From assembly GCF_043641075.1 (NCBI RefSeq), contig NZ_JBHZRC010000001.1:1-64000 (forward strand): a stretch of 64,000 nt of DNA, read 5' to 3'. Source of the stretch: Bacillus_BD oryzisoli_A (GTDB lineage: Bacteria; Bacillota; Bacilli; Bacillales; Cytobacillaceae). The position numbers were made by a program, and so were the translations under genes. Shown one piece after another: positions 51,439-60,756 of this stretch (position 1 is the first letter of the stretch; each line of letters starts with the position of its first letter). Under the pieces are notes generated by a model, which did no database searches, was not told the DNA's origin, and saw only the letters and a program-made list of their open reading frames with translations.

Positions 51439-52332
51439 ATGAATTCCATACAAAAAAATTCAAGTAATAAGAAAATGATGATTTTGTCTATTTTCTCAGT
51501 ATTGCTTTTGTCTCTTATAGCGGCGTTTGTATTTGCGCCAAAAGGAACAGGTGCTTTTGTAGAAGAAAAAGTAGAAAAAGCAGAAAAAGCGAATATTACA
51601 ACTTACTACAGCTTTACCGGTGCAGTAGAGGCAGCGGGGAAGCAAAATGTAATCAGTCAGAAGGAAATGCATATTGAAGAGGTTATAGTGAATGAAGGGG
51701 ATTTGGTAAAGACCGGGGATGTATTGCTGAGGAATGCAGAAGGAGAGGAAATAAAAGCTGAAATCGATGGAGAGGTGACTAATGTCTTCACTAAAAATAA
51801 TTCCCATGCTTTAAAAGGATCCCAGCTATTGGATATTGTAGATTACAGCCATTTACTGATTAAAGTAAAAGTTGATGAATATGACCTAAAATACGTTACG
51901 GTTGGTCAAAAGGTAGATGTTCGATTGAACGCTCTGGATAAGAACATGAAAGGTACCGTTCAATCGATTTCAAAGGAAGCGATAAACGAAAACGGAATTT
52001 CATACTTTACATCTATGATTGATTTCGAGGAAGATCCCGCTATACGACTTGGAATGAGTGCAGAAGTGAAGATTATAAAGCAAAAAGCGGTTGACTCTAC
52101 GACTGTATCAATGAAAGCCATTCAGTTTGATAGTAAATACAAACCATATATTTTAAAGCTCTCTGAAACAGGTGAACCAACAAAACAATATGTGGAAATC
52201 GGAATTCATGATGAGATGACCATTGAAATTAAGAGCGGAATTCGTATAGGAGAAGTAGTTTTGGTCCCGAATACAACCTCGAAGAGTAATAGTGAAGCTG
52301 CTGCTATGATGCACGGGGGAGGTAATCAATAA
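51439..52332 (+). CDS. HlyD/MacA-like efflux adaptor
   Basis: 297 aa. N-terminal membrane helix (KKMMILSIFSVLLLSLIAAFVF), two lipoyl/biotinyl-type halves (ISQKEMHIEEVIVNEGDLVKTGDVLL; AEIDGEVTNVFTKNN), beta barrel (VGQKVDVRLNALDKNMKGTVQSI), ending with a Gly/His tail. It links the MacB-like transporter to the outside, as in YknX of B. subtilis. The stop overlaps the next start (TAATG). Confidence 0.88.
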   Translation: MNSIQKNSSNKKMMILSIFSVLLLSLIAAFVFAPKGTGAFVEEKVEKAEKANITTYYSFTGAVEAAGKQNVISQKEMHIEEVIVNEGDLVKTGDVLLRNAEGEEIKAEIDGEVTNVFTKNNSHALKGSQLLDIVDYSHLLIKVKVDEYDLKYVTVGQKVDVRLNALDKNMKGTVQSISKEAINENGISYFTSMIDFEEDPAIRLGMSAEVKIIKQKAVDSTTVSMKAIQFDSKYKPYILKLSETGEPTKQYVEIGIHDEMTIEIKSGIRIGEVVLVPNTTSKSNSEAAAMMHGGGNQ

Positions 52333-53015
52333 TGAACAGACCAATTCTTATAATGGATCAAATAACAAAGAACTTTCACATGGGTGAAGAAGAACAAACA
52401 GTATTAGATCATATCAATCTAACAGTGAATAATGGAGATTTTGTAGCCGTTCTAGGACCATCTGGATCAGGTAAAACGACACTCATGAATATTGTTGGAT
52501 GTTTGGATTCCCCGACAAGCGGTCAGTATATCCTTTCAAACCAGCAGGTAAATACATTAGATGAATCGAAGTTGGCTTCTATTCGAAATAAAGAGATTGG
52601 ATTTGTGTTTCAGCAGTTTCAATTACTTCCGCGATTGAATGCATGGCAAAATGTAGAGCTTCCTCTTGTCTACAGAGGATTCCCGGAGAAAGTACGTAAA
52701 GAGCGTGCTGTGGAAATGCTTCAAAAGGTAGGTCTTGCTGATAAATTACAAAATCGGCCTAATCAGCTCTCAGGTGGGCAGCAGCAAAGAGTGGCCATTG
52801 CCAGAGCATTGGTAACAGAGCCGACCATCTTACTGGCAGATGAACCGACTGGGGCGCTAGATCAAAAAACGGGTCAACAGATCATGGAGCTTTTTCAAGA
52901 GCTCCATGATGAAGGAAAAACAATCATTATGATTACACATGATAAAGAGATTGCCACGCATGCAAGCAGGATTGTTCATATTTTGGATGGTCAGCTTAGC
53001 GAGGAGTGTGTATGA
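52332..53015 (+). CDS. ABC transporter ATP-binding protein (MacB/LolD type)
   Basis: 227 aa. Walker A GPSGSGKTT, Q-loop FQQFQLLPRL, signature LSGGQQQRVAIARAL, Walker B ILLADEPTGALD, switch ITHD. GGGAGG lies 8 nt upstream. It overlaps the permease gene by ATGA. Comparable to YknY of B. subtilis. Confidence 0.94.
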   Translation: MNRPILIMDQITKNFHMGEEEQTVLDHINLTVNNGDFVAVLGPSGSGKTTLMNIVGCLDSPTSGQYILSNQQVNTLDESKLASIRNKEIGFVFQQFQLLPRLNAWQNVELPLVYRGFPEKVRKERAVEMLQKVGLADKLQNRPNQLSGGQQQRVAIARALVTEPTILLADEPTGALDQKTGQQIMELFQELHDEGKTIIMITHDKEIATHASRIVHILDGQLSEECV

Positions 53016-54187
53016 TGTTTAAAGAAAATGTAAAGATGGCCTGGATGAATGTGATCCACAACAAAATGCGCTCTGCCCTTACGATTCTTGGGATTGTAAT
53101 AGGTGTAAGTTCGATCATTGCACTAATTACCATTGTTAAAAGTTCAACAAATGAGATGACAAATGAGTTCGCTTCCTTCGGTGCAGATAAAATAACAGTT
53201 CAAGCGATGGGAACCCCGCTCAAGCAAGGACTTTTTGAAAGTGACATTCAAAAGCTGGATGAGATTGAAAATGTTGCTGGTGTTTCGCCAACAACTTCAG
53301 GTAAAACAACAATCGTCAGCTCAGGTGTTGAAAAAACAAATGTGACCGTTCAAGGTAAAAATGAGGAGTATTTTTCAAGAACAAAGGATCTGGTAGAGTC
53401 CGGAAGAGGTATAAATAGATTAGATATCAATCATAACAATCAAGTTTGTTTGATTGGATCAGATATTACAAGAGATTTGTTCTATGGAGAAAATCCTATT
53501 GGTCAAAAGCTGATCGTTGGCGGAACAACTTACACTGTTATTGGTATTTTACAAGAATCAAGTTCTTTTTCAAGTTCCTCTACAAACGAGACTGTTATCG
53601 TTCCATATACCACTTCAATGAGTTTACTAGGAAAGGGATATATATCAAGTGTTGATGTATACATGGAAAACTCAAACGAATCAGAGAAAGTAACGAGAGA
53701 GATCGAATCGGTATTAAATGAAGCATTTAATGATAAAAAAGATGGTTTTACTGTGATGAATATGCAGGATATGCTCGTTTCTATCAAGAAGATGACTAAT
53801 ATGCTATCCCTTATGCTCGGTGGGATTGCCTCAATTTCTCTTATTGTTGGTGGCATTGGCATCATGAATATGATGCTTGTATCTGTAACAGAAAGAACAG
53901 CAGAAATCGGCTTAAGAAAGGCTTTAGGAGCTGAACCCAAAAGAATCCAGCAGCAATTTTTAATTGAAGCGGTGTTTCTCTCCCTTTTTGGTGGTTTGAT
54001 TGGATTAATGCTCGGAGTACTAGTAGCCTATATCGTATGTCTGCTGATCGGAACAACATTTGCCCTTTCGGCCTCGACCGTACTGCTGGCCCTGGGATTC
54101 TCAGCGGCAGTTGGTATTCTGTTTGGAATTGCACCTGCGAGAAAGGCTTCCAAGCTGAATCCGATTGACGCATTGAGAAGTATTTAA
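53012..54187 (+). CDS. ABC transporter permease (MacB/FtsX family)
   Basis: 391 aa. One N-terminal membrane helix after a basic segment (NKMRSALTILGIVIGVSSIIALI), a large external MacB_PCD domain (about 45-260), then three C-terminal helices (GGIGIMNMMLVSVTERTAEIGLRKALGA). Mechanotransmission-type exporter comparable to YknZ. With the adaptor, ATPase and hydrolase it forms a likely peptide or lipid export and self-protection operon. Confidence 0.92.
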   Translation: MMFKENVKMAWMNVIHNKMRSALTILGIVIGVSSIIALITIVKSSTNEMTNEFASFGADKITVQAMGTPLKQGLFESDIQKLDEIENVAGVSPTTSGKTTIVSSGVEKTNVTVQGKNEEYFSRTKDLVESGRGINRLDINHNNQVCLIGSDITRDLFYGENPIGQKLIVGGTTYTVIGILQESSSFSSSSTNETVIVPYTTSMSLLGKGYISSVDVYMENSNESEKVTREIESVLNEAFNDKKDGFTVMNMQDMLVSIKKMTNMLSLMLGGIASISLIVGGIGIMNMMLVSVTERTAEIGLRKALGAEPKRIQQQFLIEAVFLSLFGGLIGLMLGVLVAYIVCLLIGTTFALSASTVLLALGFSAAVGILFGIAPARKASKLNPIDALRSI

Positions 54188-54242
54188 TCTAAGTTTACTA
54201 TCAGCATTAATTTATTTGAGAATAGAAGAGAGTGTGATTACG

Positions 54243-55301
54243 ATGATATATGATGTCGTTATTATTGGTGCGGGTCAAGCCGGATTATCGATGGGATATT
54301 TCTTAAAGCAAACAGGCTTATCTTTTATCATCCTCGATAATCAAAATGCAGTTGGAGATGTTTGGAGGAATAGGTATGACTCACTGATTTTATTTACACC
54401 TAGAGCATACAGTTCATTGCCAGGATTGGCGTTAAAAGGCGATCCAGCAGGATTTCCAACAAAGGATGAAATTGCAGACTATCTGGAAAAGTATGCTCGA
54501 ACTTTTGATTTACCGATACAATCAAAATGTCATGTGGAAATAATTCACAAGGAGAATCATTTATTTTTCATTTCAACGAATGCGGGAGTAGTGATAAAAA
54601 CAAAAAAAATCGTTATTGCAACAGGTCCTTTTCATACCCCAAAAATTCCAGCCTATGCAAAAGAACTCCCAGAGCATGTTGTTCAATTACATTCTTCCCA
54701 ATATAAAAACAAGTCCCAGCTTAACGATGGTCCAGTACTAGTAGTTGGCGGCGGGAATTCAGGAGCACAAATAGCAGTGGAATTGTCCCAAGACCGTGAA
54801 ATTTACTTATCAGTCGGTCATAAACTTCGCTTTCTTCCATTATCCATTGGAAAGAAAAGTTTCTTTTGGTGGTGCGAAAAATTAGGGATTTTACAAGCAA
54901 ACCATGATTCATTTATTGGGAAAAAAGTTCAAGGGCAGCCTGACCTGATATTCGGCTATGAACTAAGAGCGAGAATAAAAGACAATTCGATAAAACTAAA
55001 AAACAGAACCACTACCATTAAAAAGGATGAAGTCCAATTTGCCGACCAGTCTACAATAAAGGTTCAAAATGTTATTTGGGCAACCGGATATACGTTAGAT
55101 TATTCATGGATTGACGTACCGGGGTTATTAGATCCTGACGGCAAAGTAAAACATATTAGAGGAATGACCGATATTAAAGGCCTTTACTTTTTAGGATTGC
55201 CTTGGCAGTACCGCAGGGGGTCTGCACTTCTGTTAGGGGTAGGAGAAGATGCGGAATATTTGGTAAAGCATATAGCAAACCTGTCGAAAAACTCATCTTG
55301 A
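54243..55301 (+). CDS. Flavin-dependent monooxygenase-like oxidoreductase (CzcO-like)
   Basis: 352 aa. FAD motif IIGAGQAGLSMGYFL, RYDSLILFTPRAYSSLPG, second Rossmann motif VVGGGNSGAQIAVEL for NADPH, ATG motif VIWATGYTLDYSW. The group includes CzcO and Baeyer-Villiger-like enzymes; substrate unknown. ATG 54243 with GAGAG upstream; the frame extends to 54216. Confidence 0.85.
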   Translation: MIYDVVIIGAGQAGLSMGYFLKQTGLSFIILDNQNAVGDVWRNRYDSLILFTPRAYSSLPGLALKGDPAGFPTKDEIADYLEKYARTFDLPIQSKCHVEIIHKENHLFFISTNAGVVIKTKKIVIATGPFHTPKIPAYAKELPEHVVQLHSSQYKNKSQLNDGPVLVVGGGNSGAQIAVELSQDREIYLSVGHKLRFLPLSIGKKSFFWWCEKLGILQANHDSFIGKKVQGQPDLIFGYELRARIKDNSIKLKNRTTTIKKDEVQFADQSTIKVQNVIWATGYTLDYSWIDVPGLLDPDGKVKHIRGMTDIKGLYFLGLPWQYRRGSALLLGVGEDAEYLVKHIANLSKNSS

Positions 55302-55469
55302 TTGATGGGTTTTTTATTATGGTAATCCGCAGAAAGCTTGCGGGAAGCCTCTATTTATGTGGGATTTTATTCGATAACTATGCGGTTTTCATACGCAAAG
55401 TTGCGGATTCTACTGGGGAAGAATACCGTAGAATAATATCATCCAATAGTTACGGAAGGGGTTTTTACC
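55302..55469. other. Intergenic with TGCGG-rich stretch
   Basis: Stretch 55326-55424 holds ATCCGCAG, TTGCGGG, ATGCGG and TTGCGGATT motifs similar to those upstream of the 50451 gene. Confidence 0.3.
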
Positions 55470-57245
55470 TTGAATCAATTTAAATTGTTTTTACCTTATG
55501 TAAAACGGGAAGGAAAATATTATTTGACTGGTTTTTTAGGAAGTATCTTTCGTTTTCTTATTCCACTTTTTGTCCCCTTAATTTTAAAATACATCTTTGA
55601 TGATTTACTTCAAAATGATTCACTTTCACATTCAGAGATCCTTGAACAGCTCTTGACTATCGCGATCGGAATGCTGATTGTCTTTCTTTTCATAAGAACA
55701 CCGATGGAGTATGTAAGGCAATATTGTATTCATAAGGCTAATAACAATATTATGAAAAAGCTTCGAAAGGATGCATTTAGTAAAGTCCACAAACTGGATG
55801 CAAAGTATTTTATTGACAATAAAAGTGGAGAAATAGGAACACGCTTTTTCGATGATATTGAAAAGGTCAAAGGGTATTTAACGGCTATGTTTGGGAATAT
55901 CTGGATTGAAATGATTTCACTATTTTTTATTATGTTTGTTATGTTTTCAATGAATAGTAGATTAGCAATCCTGTCTGTCGTACTGGTTAGTATTCAGTTT
56001 TTCCTTGCCCATATCCTCTCAAAGAGATTAAAGAAATCAACTCGTGATGTCATGCGTTACAGGTCCGTGATGAGCGGGTTTGTATTTGAGAAAATTCAAG
56101 GTGCTTTTCTATCTAAATTATTTTCTTCTGAAAAACGTGACAGGGAACAGTTGGACCATCATTTAGTTCATTTTGACACGTTAACAGATAAGCATGCCAA
56201 AGTAAATGCAGTGATGCTATCTTCAGTTAATGTGTTAAGTGACTTGACTCCCTTTGTTGTTGCAATTACTGCTAGTCTTTTTGTGATCGATGGAAGTTTA
56301 ACACTAGGTAGTTTAATTGCCTTTTTTGCCTATGTTGATAAAATGAGAAGTCCTGTTGCGGCATTAGTGAATGCTTATCCTGCTATTACGGAGGGCAGTG
56401 TTGCGTTACAACGGATATTTGAATTCTTTCATACCCAAGCAACTATTAAAGAACTAACGAATCCTGTTGAGTTAACGGAATTTAGTCATTCCATTCAGTT
56501 TAGAGATGTATCGTTTTCCTATGATGGAAAACAAACAATCATAAAAAATACTTCATTGAAAATGGAAAAAGGGAAAACATATGCATTTGTTGGTGAGAGC
56601 GGGGGTGGAAAGAGTACTATTTTACAGCTTCTATTAAGAATGTATGATGTAACAAATGGTGAAGTATTAATCGATGATGTGAATATCAAAAATTACTCAA
56701 TCTCCAGTTTGCGGAATAGTATGGGAATTGTTACTCAGGATAACTTTTTGTACAGTACTTCAATTGAAGAAAATATAAAAATGGCAAAGCTGGATGCAAC
56801 AAAAGAGGAAATCATTGCGGCTGCGCAAAAAGCCTTTGCACATGAGTATATTTCTGCTTTACCGAAAGGCTACGCTACGGAAATAGGCGAAAGGGGAATG
56901 AAGTTATCCGGCGGACAAAAGCAGCGTTTGGCTCTTGCTCGCGTCTTTTTAAAGGACCCTTCAATTATCATATTAGATGAGGCTACAAGCGCACTTGATA
57001 ATGAGAGCGAAAAGCTGGTGCAAGAATCTATTAGCCAATTCCAACATGATAAAACGATTATTATGATTGCACATCGATTATCAACGATTGTGGACGCTGA
57101 TACCATTTTTGTAGTAAAAAATGGAGAAATTGTAGAGTATGGCAACCACCAAAGCCTATTAAAACGAAATGGATATTATAAGGAGCTCTATACGAAACAG
57201 GCAAACTCACATACTGAAAATCTTAAATTAGCGGCTGGTTCATAA
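55470..57245 (+). CDS. ABC exporter, fused permease and ATPase
   Basis: 591 aa half-transporter of the type IV (MsbA/BmrA/YgaD) class: six membrane helices (about 1-300), then a nucleotide-binding domain with Walker A GESGGGKST, signature LSGGQKQRLALARV, Walker B SIIILDEATSALD, H-loop IAHRLSTI. Works as a dimer for lipid or drug export. The start is TTG 55470, 8 nt after GGAAGGGG. Confidence 0.93.
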   Translation: MNQFKLFLPYVKREGKYYLTGFLGSIFRFLIPLFVPLILKYIFDDLLQNDSLSHSEILEQLLTIAIGMLIVFLFIRTPMEYVRQYCIHKANNNIMKKLRKDAFSKVHKLDAKYFIDNKSGEIGTRFFDDIEKVKGYLTAMFGNIWIEMISLFFIMFVMFSMNSRLAILSVVLVSIQFFLAHILSKRLKKSTRDVMRYRSVMSGFVFEKIQGAFLSKLFSSEKRDREQLDHHLVHFDTLTDKHAKVNAVMLSSVNVLSDLTPFVVAITASLFVIDGSLTLGSLIAFFAYVDKMRSPVAALVNAYPAITEGSVALQRIFEFFHTQATIKELTNPVELTEFSHSIQFRDVSFSYDGKQTIIKNTSLKMEKGKTYAFVGESGGGKSTILQLLLRMYDVTNGEVLIDDVNIKNYSISSLRNSMGIVTQDNFLYSTSIEENIKMAKLDATKEEIIAAAQKAFAHEYISALPKGYATEIGERGMKLSGGQKQRLALARVFLKDPSIIILDEATSALDNESEKLVQESISQFQHDKTIIMIAHRLSTIVDADTIFVVKNGEIVEYGNHQSLLKRNGYYKELYTKQANSHTENLKLAAGS

Positions 57246-57339
57246 GACTTACGAATATTTTTCTTTCAAGATAAAGAAAGCTTCGTTATAATGAATGGTA
57301 TTATTTTTGTAATAGTAAAAATAATTTGGAGGGATTATT

Positions 57340-57822
57340 TTGAAAGAACACGGTATTCATATGCTTCAATATGACTATTGGGCAAATATGAAACTTTTAG
57401 GGCATGTAGAAAGCATAGAAGAGGATATTTTTCATAAACAGATGAATAGTGTATTTCCATCAATAGCAGAAACATTTTATCATATTTTTAGAGGTCAGCG
57501 AATTTGGATAAAAAGATGTATCACGGATTTAGCGGTAGATGATAGCATAACGTCATTTCAAGATATTGACCAAGCGAAGAAGGGTTTTACCGAGCTTCAC
57601 TCTATTATGATTGATAGTATCAATCTTCATTATGAAAAGCTGTCTGAGGTTGTATATCAAAATACAAAAGGAACTACGTTTAAGAATCATATTGATGAGA
57701 TTATGCATCACCTTGCAAATCATGGAACCTATCATAGAGGAAATATCGCTTCGATGATCAGAGAATGTGGTTATAATGGAACTTCAACCGATTATATCCA
57801 GTATCTAAGGGACTTAGGATGA
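57340..57822 (+). CDS. DinB family protein
   Basis: 160 aa four-helix bundle with the DinB/YfiT metal-binding His set: ETFYHIFRGQRIWI and HHLANHGTYHRGNIASMIRE, N-terminal YDYWANMKLL. Probably a metal-dependent thiol transferase-like protein of unknown substrate. TTG start 6 nt after GGAGGG. Single gene. Confidence 0.85.
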   Translation: MKEHGIHMLQYDYWANMKLLGHVESIEEDIFHKQMNSVFPSIAETFYHIFRGQRIWIKRCITDLAVDDSITSFQDIDQAKKGFTELHSIMIDSINLHYEKLSEVVYQNTKGTTFKNHIDEIMHHLANHGTYHRGNIASMIRECGYNGTSTDYIQYLRDLG

Positions 57823-57826
57823 TAAA

Positions 57827-57858
57827 TAAAAGCACAATTCAATTGAATTGTGCTTTTA
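57827..57858. terminator. Bidirectional terminator, dinB/PCYCGC gene
   Basis: Palindrome AAAAGCACAATTC-AATT-GAATTGTGCTTTT. Confidence 0.9.
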
Positions 57859-57864
57859 TCATGA

Positions 57865-58356
57865 TTAAATCTCTGGAGTAGGGGTTGGCTCAGCATACCC
57901 TTCTTTATAGGTGTCATCGATTTTTGCTCGGATTTCTTTTATCGTCTTACCATTTTGATAATCCACTACAGATTGTGCGGCTATATCCAGACAAACACCG
58001 CATTTTGTTCCATGATCGTCCCAAACAACCGTACCATCCTCCTTGTTCTCATGAACAAAGCAGTTATAGCTATTTTTATGATGCACTGAATCACCGCATC
58101 CGCAATAGCATGGAATTTGCTCTAATAATTCTTTATTCTGTGCTGCCGCCATGTATACTAATTTCATATCTTCAGGCTTACCCTGGAGGAATTCCGGAAT
58201 TACTTTTATACTACTGGTTTCTTCTCGAATATCACCCATAACTGTTTCAGTATGATTTTCATGTTCTTCCTTTTGGCCGGCACTTTGATCATTACTAGCA
58301 CAGGCTGTTAATAATAAAACTGCAATAATATGGCAAACGATGAATTTTCCTTTCAC
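57865..58356 (-). CDS. PCYCGC-motif lipoprotein
   Basis: 163 aa. Lipoprotein signal (VLLLTAC), acidic linker, then the PCYCGC domain: LLEQIPCYCGCGDSVHHKNSYNCFVHE and WDDHGTKCGVCLDIAAQ. These Cys/His-rich surface proteins are found in bacilli and have no settled function; metal binding is likely. GTG 58356 follows GGGAG by 8 nt. Confidence 0.87.
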   Translation of the reverse strand: MKGKFIVCHIIAVLLLTACASNDQSAGQKEEHENHTETVMGDIREETSSIKVIPEFLQGKPEDMKLVYMAAAQNKELLEQIPCYCGCGDSVHHKNSYNCFVHENKEDGTVVWDDHGTKCGVCLDIAAQSVVDYQNGKTIKEIRAKIDDTYKEGYAEPTPTPEI

Positions 58357-58362
58357 TGTCAA

Positions 58363-58797
58363 TACTCCCTTATTTAAATAGTCACTCTATTATGATATTT
58401 TCCTAGAAATACATTAAATAAGCAAGTATTTTCCGATATTCAAAAAATGATAGGAGCCCTAGATGAAAAATAGAGAAATATGAGGAAGCTGTTAGGGAAA
58501 TCCTTAGGAATTGACTTAATGTCATGTATGAGGGAAGAGTCCTAAACAAGAAAAGAATAAATTTCCTAGTTTCTTCATTAATATAAAAACAAGACAGCAT
58601 TTATCAATATTCAGTGGGGATTTAAACAACCTGCTGAATTTTAAGTTAAGCGCTAGGTTAGAGAGCAATGTTGATTGTCCACTTGTTGATTCGAAAGGAG
58701 TAAAAGGAGTACCTTCACCTTGAATCCGAATCTAATCATTACCTTAGTTAAGTTAAAACAAAATATGGATTTCACATTATTACGGGTATGAAAAAGA
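58363..58797. other. Intergenic, no gene seen
   Basis: About 430 bp AT-rich. Holds the promoter of the PCYCGC gene. A purine-rich AAAGGAGTAAAAGGAG near 58694 is not followed by a credible ORF. Confidence 0.4.
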
Positions 58798-58850
58798 AAA
58801 GCACTTGATAATGCTCATTGGTATTTTGAGCAATTTCAAGTGCTTTTTTT
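58798..58850 (-). terminator. Terminator of yvdD
   Basis: AAAGCACTTGA and TGCTCA arms pair with TGAGCA and TCAAGTGCTTT, T-rich on the plus strand and TTTTC on the minus. Confidence 0.75.
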
Positions 58851-59405
58851 CTATAGTATAGCAGATTGATAATGTAGAAACTGATCAAGTAAACCTCTGG
58901 CATCCTCATCGACCAACGCCAACGATCGATGTTTTTCATCCATGAAATGTTCATCAGCCATATGATTAAATAAAGCTACAATTGGATCGAAGTAATGATT
59001 TATATTAAGAAGACCTATTGGTTTTTTATGGAGGCCAACCTGTGCCCACGTAAATATTTCGAAGAATTCTTCTAAGGTTCCTGGTCCGCCAGGAAGAGCG
59101 ATAAAACCATCTGCTAATTCACTCATTTTTGCTTTTCTTTCATGCATCGATTCTACAATAATAAGCTCTGTTAAGTTTTTATGGGATCTTTCCCGGCTAT
59201 CAAGGAATTGAGGCATAACACCAATGACTCTTCCTCCAGCTTCTAAAACAGAATCCGCCACAGCACCCATAATACCCGCGCTGGATCCGCCGTATATCAG
59301 CGTCGTATTTCGATTTGCTAATTCTTTTCCAAGTTTTCTTGCTTCATTAATATAAACATCAGATGCACCATTTCTTGATCCACAAAATACGGCTAAACCT
59401 TTCAT
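58851..59405 (-). CDS. yvdD: LOG family phosphoribohydrolase-like protein (YvdD)
   Basis: 184 aa, TIGR00730 family. Signature PGGPGTLEEFFEIFTW (usual PGGxGTxxE) plus MHERKAKM and IYGGSSAGIMGAVAD. Members cleave cytokinin ribotides or AMP/GMP to free base and ribose 5-phosphate. ATG 59405. Single gene. Confidence 0.92.
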   Translation of the reverse strand: MKGLAVFCGSRNGASDVYINEARKLGKELANRNTTLIYGGSSAGIMGAVADSVLEAGGRVIGVMPQFLDSRERSHKNLTELIIVESMHERKAKMSELADGFIALPGGPGTLEEFFEIFTWAQVGLHKKPIGLLNINHYFDPIVALFNHMADEHFMDEKHRSLALVDEDARGLLDQFLHYQSAIL

Positions 59406-59566
59406 ACTCGTTCACCTCCAAAGATGTGTCTATCATTAATTATATATAATTTTTCTAATAGATAGATATTAATATGGTTGAGTACCCAATTATATTTTTA
59501 AACATGGAAGAAATAGGCTTGGAAACTGAAAGTGTTTTTTTACAATAATGTGATTTAAATTTTATA

Positions 59567-59596
59567 TTGACAAATAAATATTTTGTGTGTTATATT
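59567..59596 (+). promoter_or_regulatory. Sigma-A promoter of carD
   Basis: TTGACA (59567-59572) and TATATT (59591-59596), 18-bp spacer (TTATAT at 17 bp). Confidence 0.65.
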
Positions 59597-59660
59597 AAAA
59601 ATTTGTATATTCTATTGATGCATGATACCATATATATTGAACATATATGGGGGTGCTAAT

Positions 59661-60134
59661 TTGTATCAAATTGGTGAAAAGGTCTTTTATCCAAATCATG
59701 GTGCAGGTATTATTCAAGCGATTGAAGAGAAAATAGTATTAGGTAAGATGCAGGAATATTGTGTGATCAATATTCCGATTTGTAAGATGGAAATTATGAT
59801 CCCCGTTAATTCACTAAAAAAATGTGGTGTCCGTTCTATTGTAAATCAGCGTGAGATGGAAGATATATTATTAGACTTCCATCATTCAGAGGATCAAGAT
59901 GCCCTGCCTTGGAAAGAACGATTTAAATTAAATACGGAAAAAATTAAGACAGGGGATATGCGAGATTCTATTGAAGTTGTGCATGATCTCTTACTACGAA
60001 ATAAAGAAAAAGCACTAAATGTAAGTGAAAAAAAGATGCTTCATGATGTGCAGCGATTCTTGATTAGTGAAATGATATTAGTCGATGATCTTACCGAAAA
60101 TCAAGCAGCAGATCTGTTAAAACTATCTAGTTAA
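59661..60134 (+). CDS. CarD family transcription factor
   Basis: 157 aa. N-terminal CarD/RID domain that binds the RNA polymerase beta subunit (YQIGEKVFYPNHGAGIIQAIEEK, IPVNSLKKCGVRSI), then a helical C-terminal domain (SEKKMLHDVQRFLISEMILV). It stabilises open complexes. TTG 59661 lies 6 nt after GGGGGTG and fits the family start; the frame runs on to 59622. Confidence 0.88.
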   Translation: MYQIGEKVFYPNHGAGIIQAIEEKIVLGKMQEYCVINIPICKMEIMIPVNSLKKCGVRSIVNQREMEDILLDFHHSEDQDALPWKERFKLNTEKIKTGDMRDSIEVVHDLLLRNKEKALNVSEKKMLHDVQRFLISEMILVDDLTENQAADLLKLSS

Positions 60135-60170
60135 ATGGTAGCTGATTCAAGAATTAAATAAATTTCGAAT

Positions 60171-60209
60171 AAAAAGGATACAAAATCAAATGGTTTTGTA
60201 TCCTTTTTA
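60171..60209 (+). terminator. Terminator of carD
   Basis: AAAAAGGATACAAAA/TTTTGTATCCTTTTT. Confidence 0.9.
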
Positions 60210-60272
60210 ACTGTGAATAATAATAGTAATCTATGTTAGAATAACCGAAAAGTATAGGAGGTGGACAGAAAA

Positions 60273-60491
60273 ATGGCTGAAATCAAATTTGAAATAATGA
60301 AAACAATAGGAGCAATCTCAACCTCACCGAAGGGCTGGAATAAGGAATTGAATTTAATCAGTTGGAATGGAAAAGAACCTAAATATGATTTGCGTGATTG
60401 GGCACCAGATCACAGCAAAATGGGAAAAGGTGTCACATTATCTGATCAGGAACTAAAAGCCCTAAAAGAGTTATTAAATACAATCGAATAA
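60273..60491 (+). CDS. PC4/YdbC-like ssDNA-binding protein
   Basis: 72 aa. FEIMKTIGAISTSPKGWNKELNLISWNGKEPKYDLRDWAPDHSKMGKGVTLSDQELKAL matches the bacterial YdbC/PC4 family (Lactococcus YdbC), a dimeric single-strand nucleic acid binder. GGAGGTGG precedes ATG 60273. Single gene with terminator. Confidence 0.9.
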   Translation: MAEIKFEIMKTIGAISTSPKGWNKELNLISWNGKEPKYDLRDWAPDHSKMGKGVTLSDQELKALKELLNTIE

Positions 60492-60498
60492 TAGTAAG

Positions 60499-60544
60499 AA
60501 AAGCTGTTTATAAGAAGGTAACTAACTTATAACAGCTTTTTTAA
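60499..60544 (+). terminator. Terminator of YdbC-like gene
   Basis: AAAGCTGTT-ATAAG stem pairs with CTTAT-AACAGCTTT, then TTT. Confidence 0.8.
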
Positions 60545-60756
60545 ATTTTGTTAAATTATACCTGGTATATTTGGTATAAATTAGGTTATTTATCTTAGAC
60601 ATCAGACCTATTATCTATTCAAATTTTTGGTAATAAATTGGAGATAAATGTCCAAATTTAGCGAAAATATAGAATTGATATTGAAAGTTGTATATCATGA
60701 ATAGGGTCTGTTTGTTTGTGATATTAGTTCATTTGAAGGGGAAAGAGGGAGAAAGA

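Noticed and set aside
58403..58600. 65-codon minus-strand frame
   Set aside because: Hydrophobic AT-rich frame with no ribosome site and no coding pattern.
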